A DNA stretch of 13,391 bases from Treponema sp. (GTDB lineage Bacteria; Spirochaetota; Spirochaetia; Treponematales; Breznakiellaceae): positions 1 through 13,391 of the forward strand of contig JAIRLZ010000064.1 in assembly GCA_031259035.1 (NCBI GenBank), read 5' to 3'. Of the stretch, positions 6,045-12,170 are shown one piece after another. Each line of letters starts with the position of its first letter. Within the stretch, counting starts at the first letter, position 1. The position numbers and the translations under genes were made by a program. Under the pieces are notes generated by a model. It was not told the DNA's origin and made no database searches. It saw only the letters and a list, made by a program, of their open reading frames with translations.

Positions 6045-7313
6045 TTTGTTTATTCTATACCAATCCGCAATCCTGTCCGCAAGGGGGCGCAACGCCTGAA
6101 CCGACGCGTACCCCGCTTCCTCGGCGCCCTCTTGAGCCGTACGGATGTACTCGTGCATGTAAGGGAGTACAACCCGTTCTTTTACCGCAAGCCAATTCTG
6201 CGGGAGGATATTCGGCGGAGACAGGAAGGCGTCGGGCGGCATGTGTCCCAAAAGGCTTGGATAAAAGCGTGGGAACACTTCTTCCGTAACATTTCGCATC
6301 GCTGAAAAACCGCCCGCTATACCGAAAAGGATAGTGTTAAGTTGCAACTTTTTGTTGTTTTCCAGCAGCAAACGTTGCGTTTCGGCTTGAAAAAACCACT
6401 TGGTAAAAGCATCCGCTCCCTTGCCAGGTCTTCCTTGCTGGTAAAGGCCGTAATACACGGTGTCTTCGCCTAACGGAATATGTTCTTCTTCAGCAAGCCA
6501 GCGAAAGTCAAGGTTTGATTGTTGATCGTAATCAAGCGTAAAAATTTCAGAGCTGTTCATATAGGAAAAGAGTATGCGCCCCTGTCCGATAAGTTTCACA
6601 GGAGGCTCGAAAAAATACTTGAAAGTGAAATCATTAACCGCTTGTATGGAGGAATTCGCTTCGTTTATCCACGCCTTGTCGTATTCCAGCGCCCGCTCCA
6701 GCATCTCCGCATTCCACGACAAGGGGTCCCCTTCCCGAAAATCCGCGTTAAGAAGCGCCGCGCTTACAAAAAGAAAATCGTCATCCCAGTTGGGAGAAAA
6801 GCCAATTCTGGTATATGCGCCCCTGTTTATAACATTGTACGCCTTGGCTCGATCTTTCGCTTCTTCAAGGCTGATGGTAAAATGATTGGACATAAGCGCG
6901 CTGTTGTCCCGGGCAAACACAAAGGCAGGAATGTTGAATGACACCGGCAGAAGGTACTGCTCATCGTCAACAACGCCGAGTTCAAGCAGCTTGGAGTAAA
7001 AGAGGCTGCCATCAAGGGAGTTGTCTTTTAATATCCAGTCCAGCGGCTTAAACAAATGCCTGGTTGACGCGCTTTTCAGCCAGCGTCCAACCACAATATC
7101 AGGTTGTTCAACCGTAGAAGTCAATTTCTTTGCGGTCAATTCAAAATAATGAGTCTCAACCTTGTATTTTGTTTGAGAAGCGTTAAACGCATCGCTGTAC
7201 AAGGCGAATTCGGGGACATCTGTCCACAGCGTCACTCTTTCCGGTTCCACACAAGAAAGTATGGACAGAGCGGCAAAGGAATAAGTTATAAAAGCGGGAA
7301 TATCTCTTCGCAT
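6042..7313 (-). CDS. Extracellular solute-binding lipoprotein (family 1-like), orphan
   Basis: The 423-residue product begins with a short basic n-region (MRRD), a hydrophobic core (AFITYSFAALS) and a lipobox-like ILSC with Cys21, so it should be exported and lipid-anchored. The mature part starts with a strand VTLWTDVPEFALYSDAFN, the usual opening of family 1 binding proteins, followed by PDIVVGRWL and LLPVSFNIPAFVFARDN. Later segments (ILFSYMNSSEIF; YYGLYQQGRPGKGADAFTKWFFQAETQRLLL) also fit this fold. No permease or ATPase gene is adjacent, so it either shares a distant transporter or works as a sensory binding protein. The start is fixed by the signal peptide; no Shine-Dalgarno is present, and a -10-like hexamer ends five bases upstream. 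The ligand cannot be deduced. Confidence 0.85.
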   Translation of the reverse strand: MRRDIPAFITYSFAALSILSCVEPERVTLWTDVPEFALYSDAFNASQTKYKVETHYFELTAKKLTSTVEQPDIVVGRWLKSASTRHLFKPLDWILKDNSLDGSLFYSKLLELGVVDDEQYLLPVSFNIPAFVFARDNSALMSNHFTISLEEAKDRAKAYNVINRGAYTRIGFSPNWDDDFLFVSAALLNADFREGDPLSWNAEMLERALEYDKAWINEANSSIQAVNDFTFKYFFEPPVKLIGQGRILFSYMNSSEIFTLDYDQQSNLDFRWLAEEEHIPLGEDTVYYGLYQQGRPGKGADAFTKWFFQAETQRLLLENNKKLQLNTILFGIAGGFSAMRNVTEEVFPRFYPSLLGHMPPDAFLSPPNILPQNWLAVKERVVLPYMHEYIRTAQEGAEEAGYASVQALRPLADRIADWYRINK

Positions 7314-7318
7314 AATAT

Positions 7319-7347
7319 ATTTTATTTTTATTTTTTTCGCTTGTCAA
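7319..7347 (-). promoter_or_regulatory. Promoter of the lipoprotein gene, leaderless geometry
   Basis: Read on the minus strand, TTGACA (7347-7342) and TAAAAT (7324-7319) are separated by 17 bases. Only five bases separate the -10 from the ATG at 7313, so transcription would begin at or next to the start codon. The -35 overlaps the -35 of the divergent gene. Confidence 0.65.
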
Positions 7348-7369
7348 TCTGTAGCGACCATAGTATGAT
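7341..7369 (+). promoter_or_regulatory. Promoter of the orphan gene at 7376, leaderless geometry
   Basis: TTGTCA (7341-7346) and TATGAT (7364-7369) are 17 bases apart. Six bases separate the -10 from the ATG at 7376, putting the expected start of transcription on the ATG itself. It shares bases 7342-7346 with the -35 of the divergent lipoprotein promoter, so the two should compete for polymerase. Confidence 0.65.
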
Positions 7370-7375
7370 AAGATC

Positions 7376-7825
7376 ATGAAAGTCAGTGACGCTGATATCA
7401 TAGCGTTGATTGAATCGCTCAATAATCATTATCAGACGAATATAGCGAGCCGGTTTATGAAGCCTCTCTTGCTCCAATTGCCTGTAAAAAAATGGGTGTG
7501 GGATACTATTGATTCCTTCGTACAAAACAACGCTCTTTTTGACTGCCAACGATTTAATTATGATGATTTATACCAGCAACTACTTGCGTTTTCTCATTTT
7601 ATCATTGCAACACGGCGTCAACTCTTGCCTGTGTTGAGAAATCACACCTTGAGGTTCTCCGGTCCTGACAAGATTCTGATGGATATGGCTGTCAACACCT
7701 TTCCCTCCAATATAAACCTTTTAGCTGAGTATACAAAACAACTCTACTACAAACTTGTTGAGTTTGACAAAGAGAACGTAATAGCTGGAGAGTCCCCCCG
7801 CGTATCTCAAATACGGGGAACTTGA
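7376..7825 (+). CDS. Unrecognised small soluble protein
   Basis: The 149-residue protein is not one I recognise. It is predicted to be mostly helical and soluble, with no signal peptide or membrane segment. Notable stretches are LPVKKWVWDTIDSFVQNNALF (aromatic-rich) and LLAFSHFIIATRRQLLPVLRNHTLRF, plus a C-terminal helix (INLLAEYTKQLYYKLVEFDKENV). Coding is supported by codon usage like its neighbours, a good promoter in front and tight packing: it starts 62 bases from the divergent lipoprotein gene and ends 10 bases from the convergent ATPase gene. No ribosome-binding site is visible, in keeping with a leaderless message. A bulged hairpin (CCCCG 7796-7800 and TAT 7803-7805 with ATACGGGG 7811-7818) at its 3' end may help separate the convergent transcripts. 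Confidence 0.75.
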   Translation: MKVSDADIIALIESLNNHYQTNIASRFMKPLLLQLPVKKWVWDTIDSFVQNNALFDCQRFNYDDLYQQLLAFSHFIIATRRQLLPVLRNHTLRFSGPDKILMDMAVNTFPSNINLLAEYTKQLYYKLVEFDKENVIAGESPRVSQIRGT

Positions 7826-7835
7826 AGATATGCTA

Positions 7836-8609
7836 TCACGATAGTACGCTTTGGAGAAACTGGCGGGTCCGCTCATTGTTCGGGTTGCTGAACATCGTTG
7901 CGGGCGTGTTAATTTCAAGAACTGAGCCTTCAAACATGAACACAACCTTATCGGCCACTTCCCGCGCAAAGCTCATCTCATGAGTCACTACAAGCATAGT
8001 CATGCCCAACTGCGCGAGGCTTTTCATCACGGCAAGCACCTCTCCCACCAGTTCAGGATCAAGGGCTGACGTCGGCTCGTCAAAGAGCATAATCTTGGGC
8101 TCCATCGCCAAAGCCCGCGCAATAGCGACCCGTTGTTGCTGGCCGCCCGAAAGCTGGGAGGGATAAACGTCAATTTTATCGGCAAGACCCACTCGTTCAA
8201 GCAGAGCCAGCGCCTTTTCTTTCGCTTCTTCTTTTGCAATCTTCCGTACATGCACTGGGGAAAGCATGACATTCTCAAGCGCGGTTTTGTGCGGGAAAAG
8301 GTTGAACCGCTGAAAGACCATGCCTACTTCCAAAAGCGCCATATTGCGCTCATGGAGCGGCATTTTGACCTTGTTAATTCCGTTTTCATAGTCAAAAAGC
8401 AACTTGTCGTCAATGTAGATTTGCCCGGAGTCAATTTCTTCCAGCCTGTTAAGAGATCGAAGATAGGTTGATTTTCCGGCGCCCGACGGTCCTATGATAC
8501 AGACCACTTCTTGGGGCTGCACTTCAAGGGAAACGTCTTTCAGCACGTGAAGATCCCCTCTAGCGCCATGAAATGTTTTATTGACGGCAACGGTGTTAAT
8601 CATTGACAT
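7836..8609 (-). CDS. Polar amino acid ABC transporter ATP-binding protein (GlnQ/ArtP type)
   Basis: This ATPase (257 residues from the chosen start) energises uptake of a polar amino acid with the two genes upstream. All ABC motifs are present: Walker A GPSGAGKST (40-48), Q-loop Gln near 100 in MVFQRFNLFPH, signature LSGGQQQR (153-160), Walker B IMLFDEPTSALDPE (173-186) and the switch His near 210 in VVTHEMSFA. A GTG at 8621 overlaps the permease stop (GTGA) and would add four residues, but it has no ribosome-binding site. The ATG at 8609 has GAGG six bases upstream and is preferred. The gene is the last of a minus-strand operon and ends 10 bases from a convergent gene. The amino acid cannot be read from the sequence. 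Confidence 0.95.
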   Translation of the reverse strand: MSMINTVAVNKTFHGARGDLHVLKDVSLEVQPQEVVCIIGPSGAGKSTYLRSLNRLEEIDSGQIYIDDKLLFDYENGINKVKMPLHERNMALLEVGMVFQRFNLFPHKTALENVMLSPVHVRKIAKEEAKEKALALLERVGLADKIDVYPSQLSGGQQQRVAIARALAMEPKIMLFDEPTSALDPELVGEVLAVMKSLAQLGMTMLVVTHEMSFAREVADKVVFMFEGSVLEINTPATMFSNPNNERTRQFLQSVLS

Positions 8610-8617
8610 GGGGCGCC

Positions 8618-9277
8618 TCACTCGTATATGGAATGTCGTTTTTCCATCTTGTGGAAAATAAAGGTAAAGACCGCGGTGATAATAAGGTAAAGGATCATCG
8701 CCGGTATGTACACAAGCGCGGAGGCGGTGGACGATGAGATGGAACGGGTCACCTTGGTTATATCCGCAAGGGCTATGATCGATACAAGGGAAGCGTCTTT
8801 TAGCACCATGATGAATTCGTTGCCAACAGGCGGAATAAGCCGGCGTATTGATTGGGGTATGACGACCAGCCTCATGGTCTGGGCGTAGGACATGCCGAGC
8901 GCCCGCGAGGCCTCAAACTGCCCCTTGTCTATGCTTTGAATCGCGGCTCTGATGATCTCCGCGCAGTAGGCCGCGGTGTTTAAACCAAACGCGATGAACG
9001 CGGCGACAAACCGGTTGTTTATGGTTAACACGCGGGAGATTTCGGGAAGTCCATAGTAAATGAAATAAAGCTGCATAAGGAGCGGGGTTCCCCGAAAAAA
9101 GAAAATATACGCGCTGCAAAATTTGTTGACAATGATGTTTTTTGACATCTTTCCCAGCGCCAAAAACAGGCTTACAATCAGCCCAGCGAAAACAGACAGA
9201 ATAGTCAGGGAAATGGTTATCTTCGCGCCGTCTAGAAGCGGCGGAATCCAACTGATCATTTTCTGTAAAGATGTCAT
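8618..9277 (-). CDS. Polar amino acid ABC transporter permease (HisM/GlnP type)
   Basis: The 219-residue membrane protein has about five hydrophobic segments (near 18-40, 54-76, 88-108, 150-172, 188-210). It carries the family signature FFRGTPLLMQLYFIYYGLP (60-78) and the EAA cytoplasmic loop IDKGQFEASRALGMSYAQTM (116-135), continued by RLVVIPQSIRRLIPPVGNEFI, that docks on the ATPase. The ATG has GGTGG four bases upstream. Only one permease gene is present, so the transporter is probably a homodimer in the membrane. It follows the binding protein gene by 74 bases, which contain a stem-loop, and overlaps or nearly touches the ATPase gene downstream. Confidence 0.95.
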   Translation of the reverse strand: MTSLQKMISWIPPLLDGAKITISLTILSVFAGLIVSLFLALGKMSKNIIVNKFCSAYIFFFRGTPLLMQLYFIYYGLPEISRVLTINNRFVAAFIAFGLNTAAYCAEIIRAAIQSIDKGQFEASRALGMSYAQTMRLVVIPQSIRRLIPPVGNEFIMVLKDASLVSIIALADITKVTRSISSSTASALVYIPAMILYLIITAVFTFIFHKMEKRHSIYE

Positions 9278-9304
9278 ACTACCACCTTATCGCGGAATTT
9301 TTAA

Positions 9305-9333
9305 AGGGAGCGTCTTTCCAACAGACGCTCCCT
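9305..9333 (-). terminator. 11-bp hairpin between binding protein and permease genes (partial terminator)
   Basis: AGGGAGCGTCT (9305-9315) and AGACGCTCCCT (9323-9333) are exact reverse complements with a 7-base loop. Read on the minus strand it is followed by TTTAAAAATT, a weak U-rich tract. It lies 18 bases after the binding protein stop and 27 before the permease ATG. Such stems usually let the binding protein be made in excess over the membrane components, either by partial termination or by protecting the upstream message. Confidence 0.75.
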
Positions 9334-9351
9334 GTTCTTACATTGCGATTG

Positions 9352-10179
9352 CTACTTCCGGGCGGAGCTTACCATATCCATCTTGAAAACATCCTGGGAA
9401 ATTTTAAGAATGGTTCCATCGGCAAACAAAGCGTCCAGCGCCTGATCAATTGCATTGGTCAACTGGTCATTGCCTTTCTTGAGGCAGATGGCGAACACTT
9501 CATCAGCTTCGCCCTGCCATACGAGATTGAAGGGGGAATCGGCGGGCGCGATGTAATCAAACGCGACGAGGCTGTCGCATACAATGGCGTCCACCCGTCC
9601 GAGCCTCAGATCGTCAAAACAGTTGAGGACTTTGTCGTATTCATACGGTTCAAATTGAAGTCCGTCAGCGGCGAGTTTGGTCATATAGATGTCGGAGGTG
9701 GTTTCCGCTTGATAGGCGACGCGAAGTCCGCCGAGTTCTTCCGGCCGCGCCGCCGTTACGGTGGTGTCCTTGAGGACAACCAACGCTTGCGCGTTTCCGA
9801 TATAGGGTTTTGTGAAATTATACGCCGCTTGGCGTTCCGGCGTAACGGTTACCGCAGACATGATGCAATCGTATTTCCTCGTGTCGACGCCGGCGAAAAT
9901 GCCGTCCCACGCGGTGTCCACAAATTCAACTTGCAGTCCCAACTTGGCGGCGATTGCTTTTGCCATGCTTACATCAAACCCAATGGGGGTTTTCCCGTCT
10001 GTATCGAAATATTCCATAGGCGGATAGCCAATCTCCATGCCAATGGTCAACACGCCCTGTTTAATGGTCAATCCGCCGCTTTGCGCCTGCCGGGGCGCCT
10101 CGCCGGCGCCGGTTGCAAACAAGCTCCCCGCAACGAGACATCCAATTAAACCCATACAGAAAAATTTTTTAAAGTTCAT
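9352..10179 (-). CDS. Polar amino acid ABC transporter substrate-binding protein
   Basis: This 275-residue periplasmic protein belongs to the family 3 (amino acid) binding proteins. A signal peptide (MNFKKFFCMGLIGCLVAGSLFA) is followed by TGAGEA, a junction typical of spirochaete exported proteins; LIGC at 11-14 could alternatively be read as a lipobox, but it lies early. The mature chain shows LTIGMEIGYPPMEYFD, TPIGFDVSMAKAIAAKLG, WDGIFAGVDTRKYDCIMSAV, then TVTPERQ, whose Arg116 is the usual carboxylate contact, and VDAIVCDS for the amino end. The ATG at 10179 has GGAGG six bases upstream; an in-frame ATG at 10242 would lie upstream of the promoter and is rejected. It is first in the operon with the permease and ATPase. 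Confidence 0.95.
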   Translation of the reverse strand: MNFKKFFCMGLIGCLVAGSLFATGAGEAPRQAQSGGLTIKQGVLTIGMEIGYPPMEYFDTDGKTPIGFDVSMAKAIAAKLGLQVEFVDTAWDGIFAGVDTRKYDCIMSAVTVTPERQAAYNFTKPYIGNAQALVVLKDTTVTAARPEELGGLRVAYQAETTSDIYMTKLAADGLQFEPYEYDKVLNCFDDLRLGRVDAIVCDSLVAFDYIAPADSPFNLVWQGEADEVFAICLKKGNDQLTNAIDQALDALFADGTILKISQDVFKMDMVSSARK

Positions 10180-10197
10180 TGTATTCCTCCTGCGCGT

Positions 10198-10227
10198 AGT
10201 ATAACTTTTTATGTTTTTTTGTGTCAA
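10198..10227 (-). promoter_or_regulatory. Sigma-70 type promoter of the amino acid ABC operon
   Basis: On the minus strand TTGACA (10227-10222) and TATACT (10203-10198) are both exact or near-exact consensus hexamers, separated by 18 bases that are A-rich. The -10 lies 18 bases before the ATG at 10179, leaving room for the GGAGG ribosome-binding site in a short leader. Confidence 0.8.
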
Positions 10228-10315
10228 TGGATCATTTCCCAAAACCCGGTTGGTTTTGAGAAAAGATTTCGAAAAAATGGTCTACAGCCCGTTTTTCTCT
10301 CTAAATGCAAGTCCG

Positions 10316-10355
10316 CTTTCCCAAAACTAACGCCCTGGGGCGCGTTTTGGGAAAG
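10316..10355. repeat. Palindrome family copy 3
   Basis: CTTTCCCAAAAC (10316-10327) and GTTTTGGGAAAG (10344-10355) are exact reverse complements; the loop holds a second small stem, CGCC (10331-10334) with GGCG (10339-10342). The right flank GCTCAAT matches the flank of the copy at 1755-1799. No U-run follows on either strand. Confidence 0.85.
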
Positions 10356-10379
10356 GCTCAATGGATAGCGTTTTAAAAA

Positions 10380-10425
10380 GCGGGAAAATTTAAGAAAGCG
10401 CGCTTTTTGGGCAAATTTAAACCGC
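10380..10425 (-). terminator. Possible terminator of the pyrBI operon
   Basis: An imperfect inverted repeat has three paired blocks: GCGG/CCGC (10380-10383, 10422-10425), AAATTT/AAATTT (10386-10391, 10413-10418) and the central self-complementary AAAGCGCGCTTT (10395-10406). On the minus strand it is followed by CTTTTTAAAA, a short U-run, about 75 bases after the pyrI stop. Confidence 0.45.
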
Positions 10426-10500
10426 GAAAAACCCCGCCGCGCAACGAAGCCGCTATGTACGCGCCGCTTCCGCCGACACTCAGCGCATGGCGGGCGCTAT

Positions 10501-10941
10501 TCAAGCGCCTCTGGCGCCGCCGAAGGCGCGGATTTCGTCGCAGTACTCGCAACGGTAAGTGCGCAATTCCGCGTTCTCAAGGTGGAAAACGTGCGGAATA
10601 TACGCTTCCGTCGAGGTTATGCAGCGCGGGTTTTTACAACGGAGGATGTTCTCGACCCGCTCAGGGAGGCGCAACCGGATCTTTTCGCGGATTTCCTCGT
10701 TTTCGATGATGTTCACCGTGATGTTCGGATCGATAAGCCCCAAGACTTCAAAACTGATGGCAATCGTATTGTCAATTTTGATGATGTCTTTGCGACCCAT
10801 AGTCGGCGATTCGGCGTTTAACACAAACGCCGCCATGTCGTCAGTCTTGTCAAGACCCAGCCAGTTGAAAATCTTTATGCCCTGTCCAGCCTTGATGTGA
10901 TCGATGACAACGCCGTTTTTTATTTTCGCTATATTCAACAT
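10501..10941 (-). CDS. pyrI: Aspartate carbamoyltransferase regulatory subunit
   Basis: This 146-residue protein is the zinc-containing allosteric subunit of ATCase, which binds CTP and ATP and links catalytic trimers. The N-terminal nucleotide domain begins MLNIAKIKNGVVIDHIKAGQG. The C-terminal zinc domain has Cys102, Cys107, Cys131 and Cys134 (CKNPRC ... CEYC), with the C-x4-C-x23-C-x2-C spacing of enteric PyrI. Its ATG overlaps the end of pyrB by 7 bases (ATGTTGA), so translation is probably coupled and the subunits made in step. The last residues (FGGARGA) extend a few positions past the zinc domain. CTP inhibition of the complex is expected from family knowledge. Confidence 0.96.
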   Translation of the reverse strand: MLNIAKIKNGVVIDHIKAGQGIKIFNWLGLDKTDDMAAFVLNAESPTMGRKDIIKIDNTIAISFEVLGLIDPNITVNIIENEEIREKIRLRLPERVENILRCKNPRCITSTEAYIPHVFHLENAELRTYRCEYCDEIRAFGGARGA

Positions 10942-11858
10942 ACAACCCCCAAAATGGACGCCAGCAACGCCATCCGTACATACATGCCGTATTTCGCCTG
11001 TCTGAAGTACGCCGCCCGCGGATCCGCGTCCACTTCCGGCGCGATCTCATTGACGCGGGGCAGCGGGTGCAGCGCCATCATGTCTTTTTTCGCCATGCTC
11101 ATTTTCTCCCTGTTGAGAATATAACTGTCTTTGAGTCTAATGTAATCTTCTTCATTGAAGAAACGCTCCCGCTGAACGCGGGTCATGTACAGTACGTCAA
11201 GCGTTCCGATCACCGCTTCAAGGTTGCCGGTCTCCGTGTATGAAACGCCGGCGCCGGCAAGACTTCTGGTGATGTACGGCGGCATCTTGAGCTCCGGCGG
11301 CGAAATAAAAACCATCTCAACATGAGGATAGCGGGACAGGGCGTTTGCGAGCGAATGAACCGTACGTCCAAACGTGAGGTCTCCGCAGAAACCGATGGTA
11401 AGATTACCCACCGCGCCCCGTATCCGGCGAATGGAAAGCAGGTCCGTAAGCGTTTGGGTGGGGTGATGATGGCCGCCGTCTCCGGCGTTGACAACCGGCG
11501 CGTCGGAATAGCGGGACGCCAGCAGCGCCGCGCCTTCCTTGGGATTTCTCATCACGATGGCGTCCGTATAGCAGGCCACGGTGCGGACCGTGTCCGCAAG
11601 GCTTTCGCCCTTCGACGCGGAACTGGAAGCGGAATCCGCAAAGCCAAGGCACGTTCCGCCAAGTCTAAGCATCGCCGCCTCAAAACTCAAGCGCGTTCTG
11701 GTGCTTGGCTCAAAAAACAGAATGCCCAACAGTTTGCCCTTGCAGGAATCCCGCAGATACTCAGGCTCCCGCTCGATCTTTTCAGCCAGAGAGAACAGTC
11801 CGTCCATCTCTTCCAGCGTAAAGTCATCCGGCTCTATGAAATGCCGTCCTGTCAACAT
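10935..11858 (-). CDS. pyrB: Aspartate carbamoyltransferase catalytic subunit
   Basis: This 307-residue enzyme condenses carbamoyl phosphate with aspartate, the committed step of pyrimidine synthesis. Active-site motifs are intact: FFEPSTRTRLSFE (carbamoyl phosphate loop, PSTRTR at 51-56), Lys84 in SSASKGESLADT, HHPTQTLTDL (131-140), TRVQRERF (227-234) and MALHPLPRVNEI (261-272). Length matches the catalytic chain of class B ATCases that pair with PyrI, encoded immediately downstream. The ATG has GGAGG seven bases upstream. Just before that site the transcript would carry a run of seven U (11871-11877 on the other strand are A), and farther upstream lies the hairpin-dense gap. No clear promoter was found in front, so it may start within the gap or read through from the HD-GYP gene. 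Confidence 0.97.
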   Translation of the reverse strand: MLTGRHFIEPDDFTLEEMDGLFSLAEKIEREPEYLRDSCKGKLLGILFFEPSTRTRLSFEAAMLRLGGTCLGFADSASSSASKGESLADTVRTVACYTDAIVMRNPKEGAALLASRYSDAPVVNAGDGGHHHPTQTLTDLLSIRRIRGAVGNLTIGFCGDLTFGRTVHSLANALSRYPHVEMVFISPPELKMPPYITRSLAGAGVSYTETGNLEAVIGTLDVLYMTRVQRERFFNEEDYIRLKDSYILNREKMSMAKKDMMALHPLPRVNEIAPEVDADPRAAYFRQAKYGMYVRMALLASILGVVC

Positions 11859-11900
11859 CTATCATCCTCCTAAAAAAACGCCTGGCAGCCGCTTGTAGGG

Positions 11901-11935
11901 TTTCATGGGTTTTTTCGTTGAAAAAACCTATGAAA
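11901..11935 (+). repeat. Hairpin A, 16 bp
   Basis: TTTCATGGGTTTTTTC (11901-11916) pairs with GAAAAAACCTATGAAA (11920-11935) around a GTT loop. All 16 positions pair if G11907-U11929 is counted as a wobble. On the minus strand it would lie in the pyrB leader. Confidence 0.85.
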
Positions 11936-11947
11936 ATCACGATGTAT

Positions 11948-11963
11948 GGGTCGCTTGCGACCC
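11948..11963 (+). repeat. Hairpin B, CUUG-loop
   Basis: GGGTCGC (11948-11954) and GCGACCC (11957-11963) are exact complements. The natural loop is CUUG closed by G-C, a known stable RNA tetraloop, when read on the + strand. Confidence 0.8.
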
Positions 11964-11972
11964 TGGCGCTTG

Positions 11973-12043
11973 GCAGTTTGCAATGTAAAAATCGACTGAT
12001 CGGCGATTTTTGGAGATTTTATGCGCGAAGCGCAACAAACTGC
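11973..12043 (+). repeat. Domain C, three-way junction
   Basis: The outer stem is GCAGTTTG (11973-11980) with CAAACTGC (12036-12043), extendable by a G11972-U12044 wobble. It encloses AAAAATCG (11987-11994) with CGATTTTT (12004-12011), and TGCGC (12022-12026) with GCGCA (12030-12034) around GAA; GCGAAGC is a notably stable mini-hairpin. Confidence 0.7.
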
Positions 12044-12046
12044 TAT

Positions 12047-12145
12047 GGATCTGTTCAGAAACAATATGACCAAACGGTCATGTTGTTTCCTAATTGCGCA
12101 AGCAATTAAAACAAAATGCCGTGCATTTTATTTATGAACAGTTCC
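12047..12145 (+). repeat. Domain D, four-way junction with three inner hairpins
   Basis: The outer stem is GGATCTGTTC (12047-12056) with GAACAGTTCC (12136-12145), nine of ten paired. Inside lie D1, GAAACAATATGACC (12058-12071) with GGTCATGTTGTTTC (12076-12089), one U-G wobble; D2, TAATTGC (12091-12097) with GCAATTA (12102-12108) and GCAA loop; and D3, AAAATGC (12113-12119) with GCATTTT (12123-12129). The inner hairpins follow each other almost without spacers, as in stacked junctions. Confidence 0.75.
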
Positions 12146-12162
12146 TATGGGATTGCCATAGG
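12144..12162 (+). repeat. Hairpin E, 7 bp
   Basis: CCTATGG (12144-12150) and CCATAGG (12156-12162) are exact complements around GATTG. It shares two bases with the outer stem of domain D, and CCATAG (12156-12161) could instead pair with CTATGG at 12043-12048, so two folds may compete here. Confidence 0.75.
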
Positions 12163-12170
12163 CGCTTGTT

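Larger units (their letters stand above)
10180..10500. other. 321-base gene-free stretch between the ABC operon and pyrI
   Basis: It contains the ABC promoter (10198-10227), a degenerate palindrome CAAAAC/GTTTTG (10240-10245 with 10253-10258), a clear palindrome copy (10316-10355), and a long imperfect hairpin (10380-10425) that may terminate pyrBI. A minus-strand frame is open from about 10490 to 10229 but has no usable start or ribosome-binding site and runs through the palindromes, so I do not call a gene. Nothing recognised lies in 10430-10500, which is GC-rich. Confidence 0.6.
11901..12162 (+). ncRNA. Candidate structured RNA with two multibranch domains
   Basis: Seen by hand: about ten stems that nest without conflict except for two shared bases. 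Hairpins A (11901-11935) and B (11948-11963) are followed by a three-way junction C (11973-12043) and a four-way junction D (12047-12145), then hairpin E (12144-12162). Read as + strand RNA, the imperfect positions in A, C and D1 are G-U wobbles; on the minus strand the same positions would be A-C mismatches. Loop B is CUUG closed by G-C, and loop D2 is GCAA, a GNRA tetraloop, closed by C-G. No + promoter was recognised near 11860-11900. The alternative is a cluster of palindromic DNA repeats with no RNA function. I cannot match it to a known RNA family. Confidence 0.35.
11859..12170. other. 312-base gene-free gap filled with nested hairpins
   Basis: It lies between the pyrB start and the HD-GYP stop, both on the minus strand. 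No credible reading frame exists; two short + frames (11918-12109 and 12094-12291) are not gene-like. About two thirds of the bases from 11901 to 12162 fall in short inverted repeats listed in the following entries. The octamer GGCGCTTG occurs twice (11965-11972 and 12161-12168), each directly after a hairpin. Confidence 0.8.

Noticed and set aside
9271..10149. Long open frame on + (292 codons) opposite the amino acid binding protein
   Set aside because: It is the antisense of a clear family 3 binding protein with signal peptide, ribosome-binding site and promoter; the + translation shows no family pattern.
10229..10490. Minus-strand frame open for about 87 codons between pyrI and the ABC operon
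   Set aside because: No plausible start codon or ribosome-binding site, and it runs through the palindromes and the promoter.
11322..11873. + strand open frame (183 codons) opposite pyrB
   Set aside because: pyrB has every active-site motif and a good ribosome-binding site; the opposite frame is a by-product.
12043..12162. Cloverleaf-like layout of domain D as a tRNA or tmRNA
   Set aside because: Arm lengths do not fit, and no T-arm consensus, anticodon arm geometry or CCA end is present.
11901..12162. CRISPR array
   Set aside because: The hairpins all differ in sequence and there is no regular repeat-spacer period.
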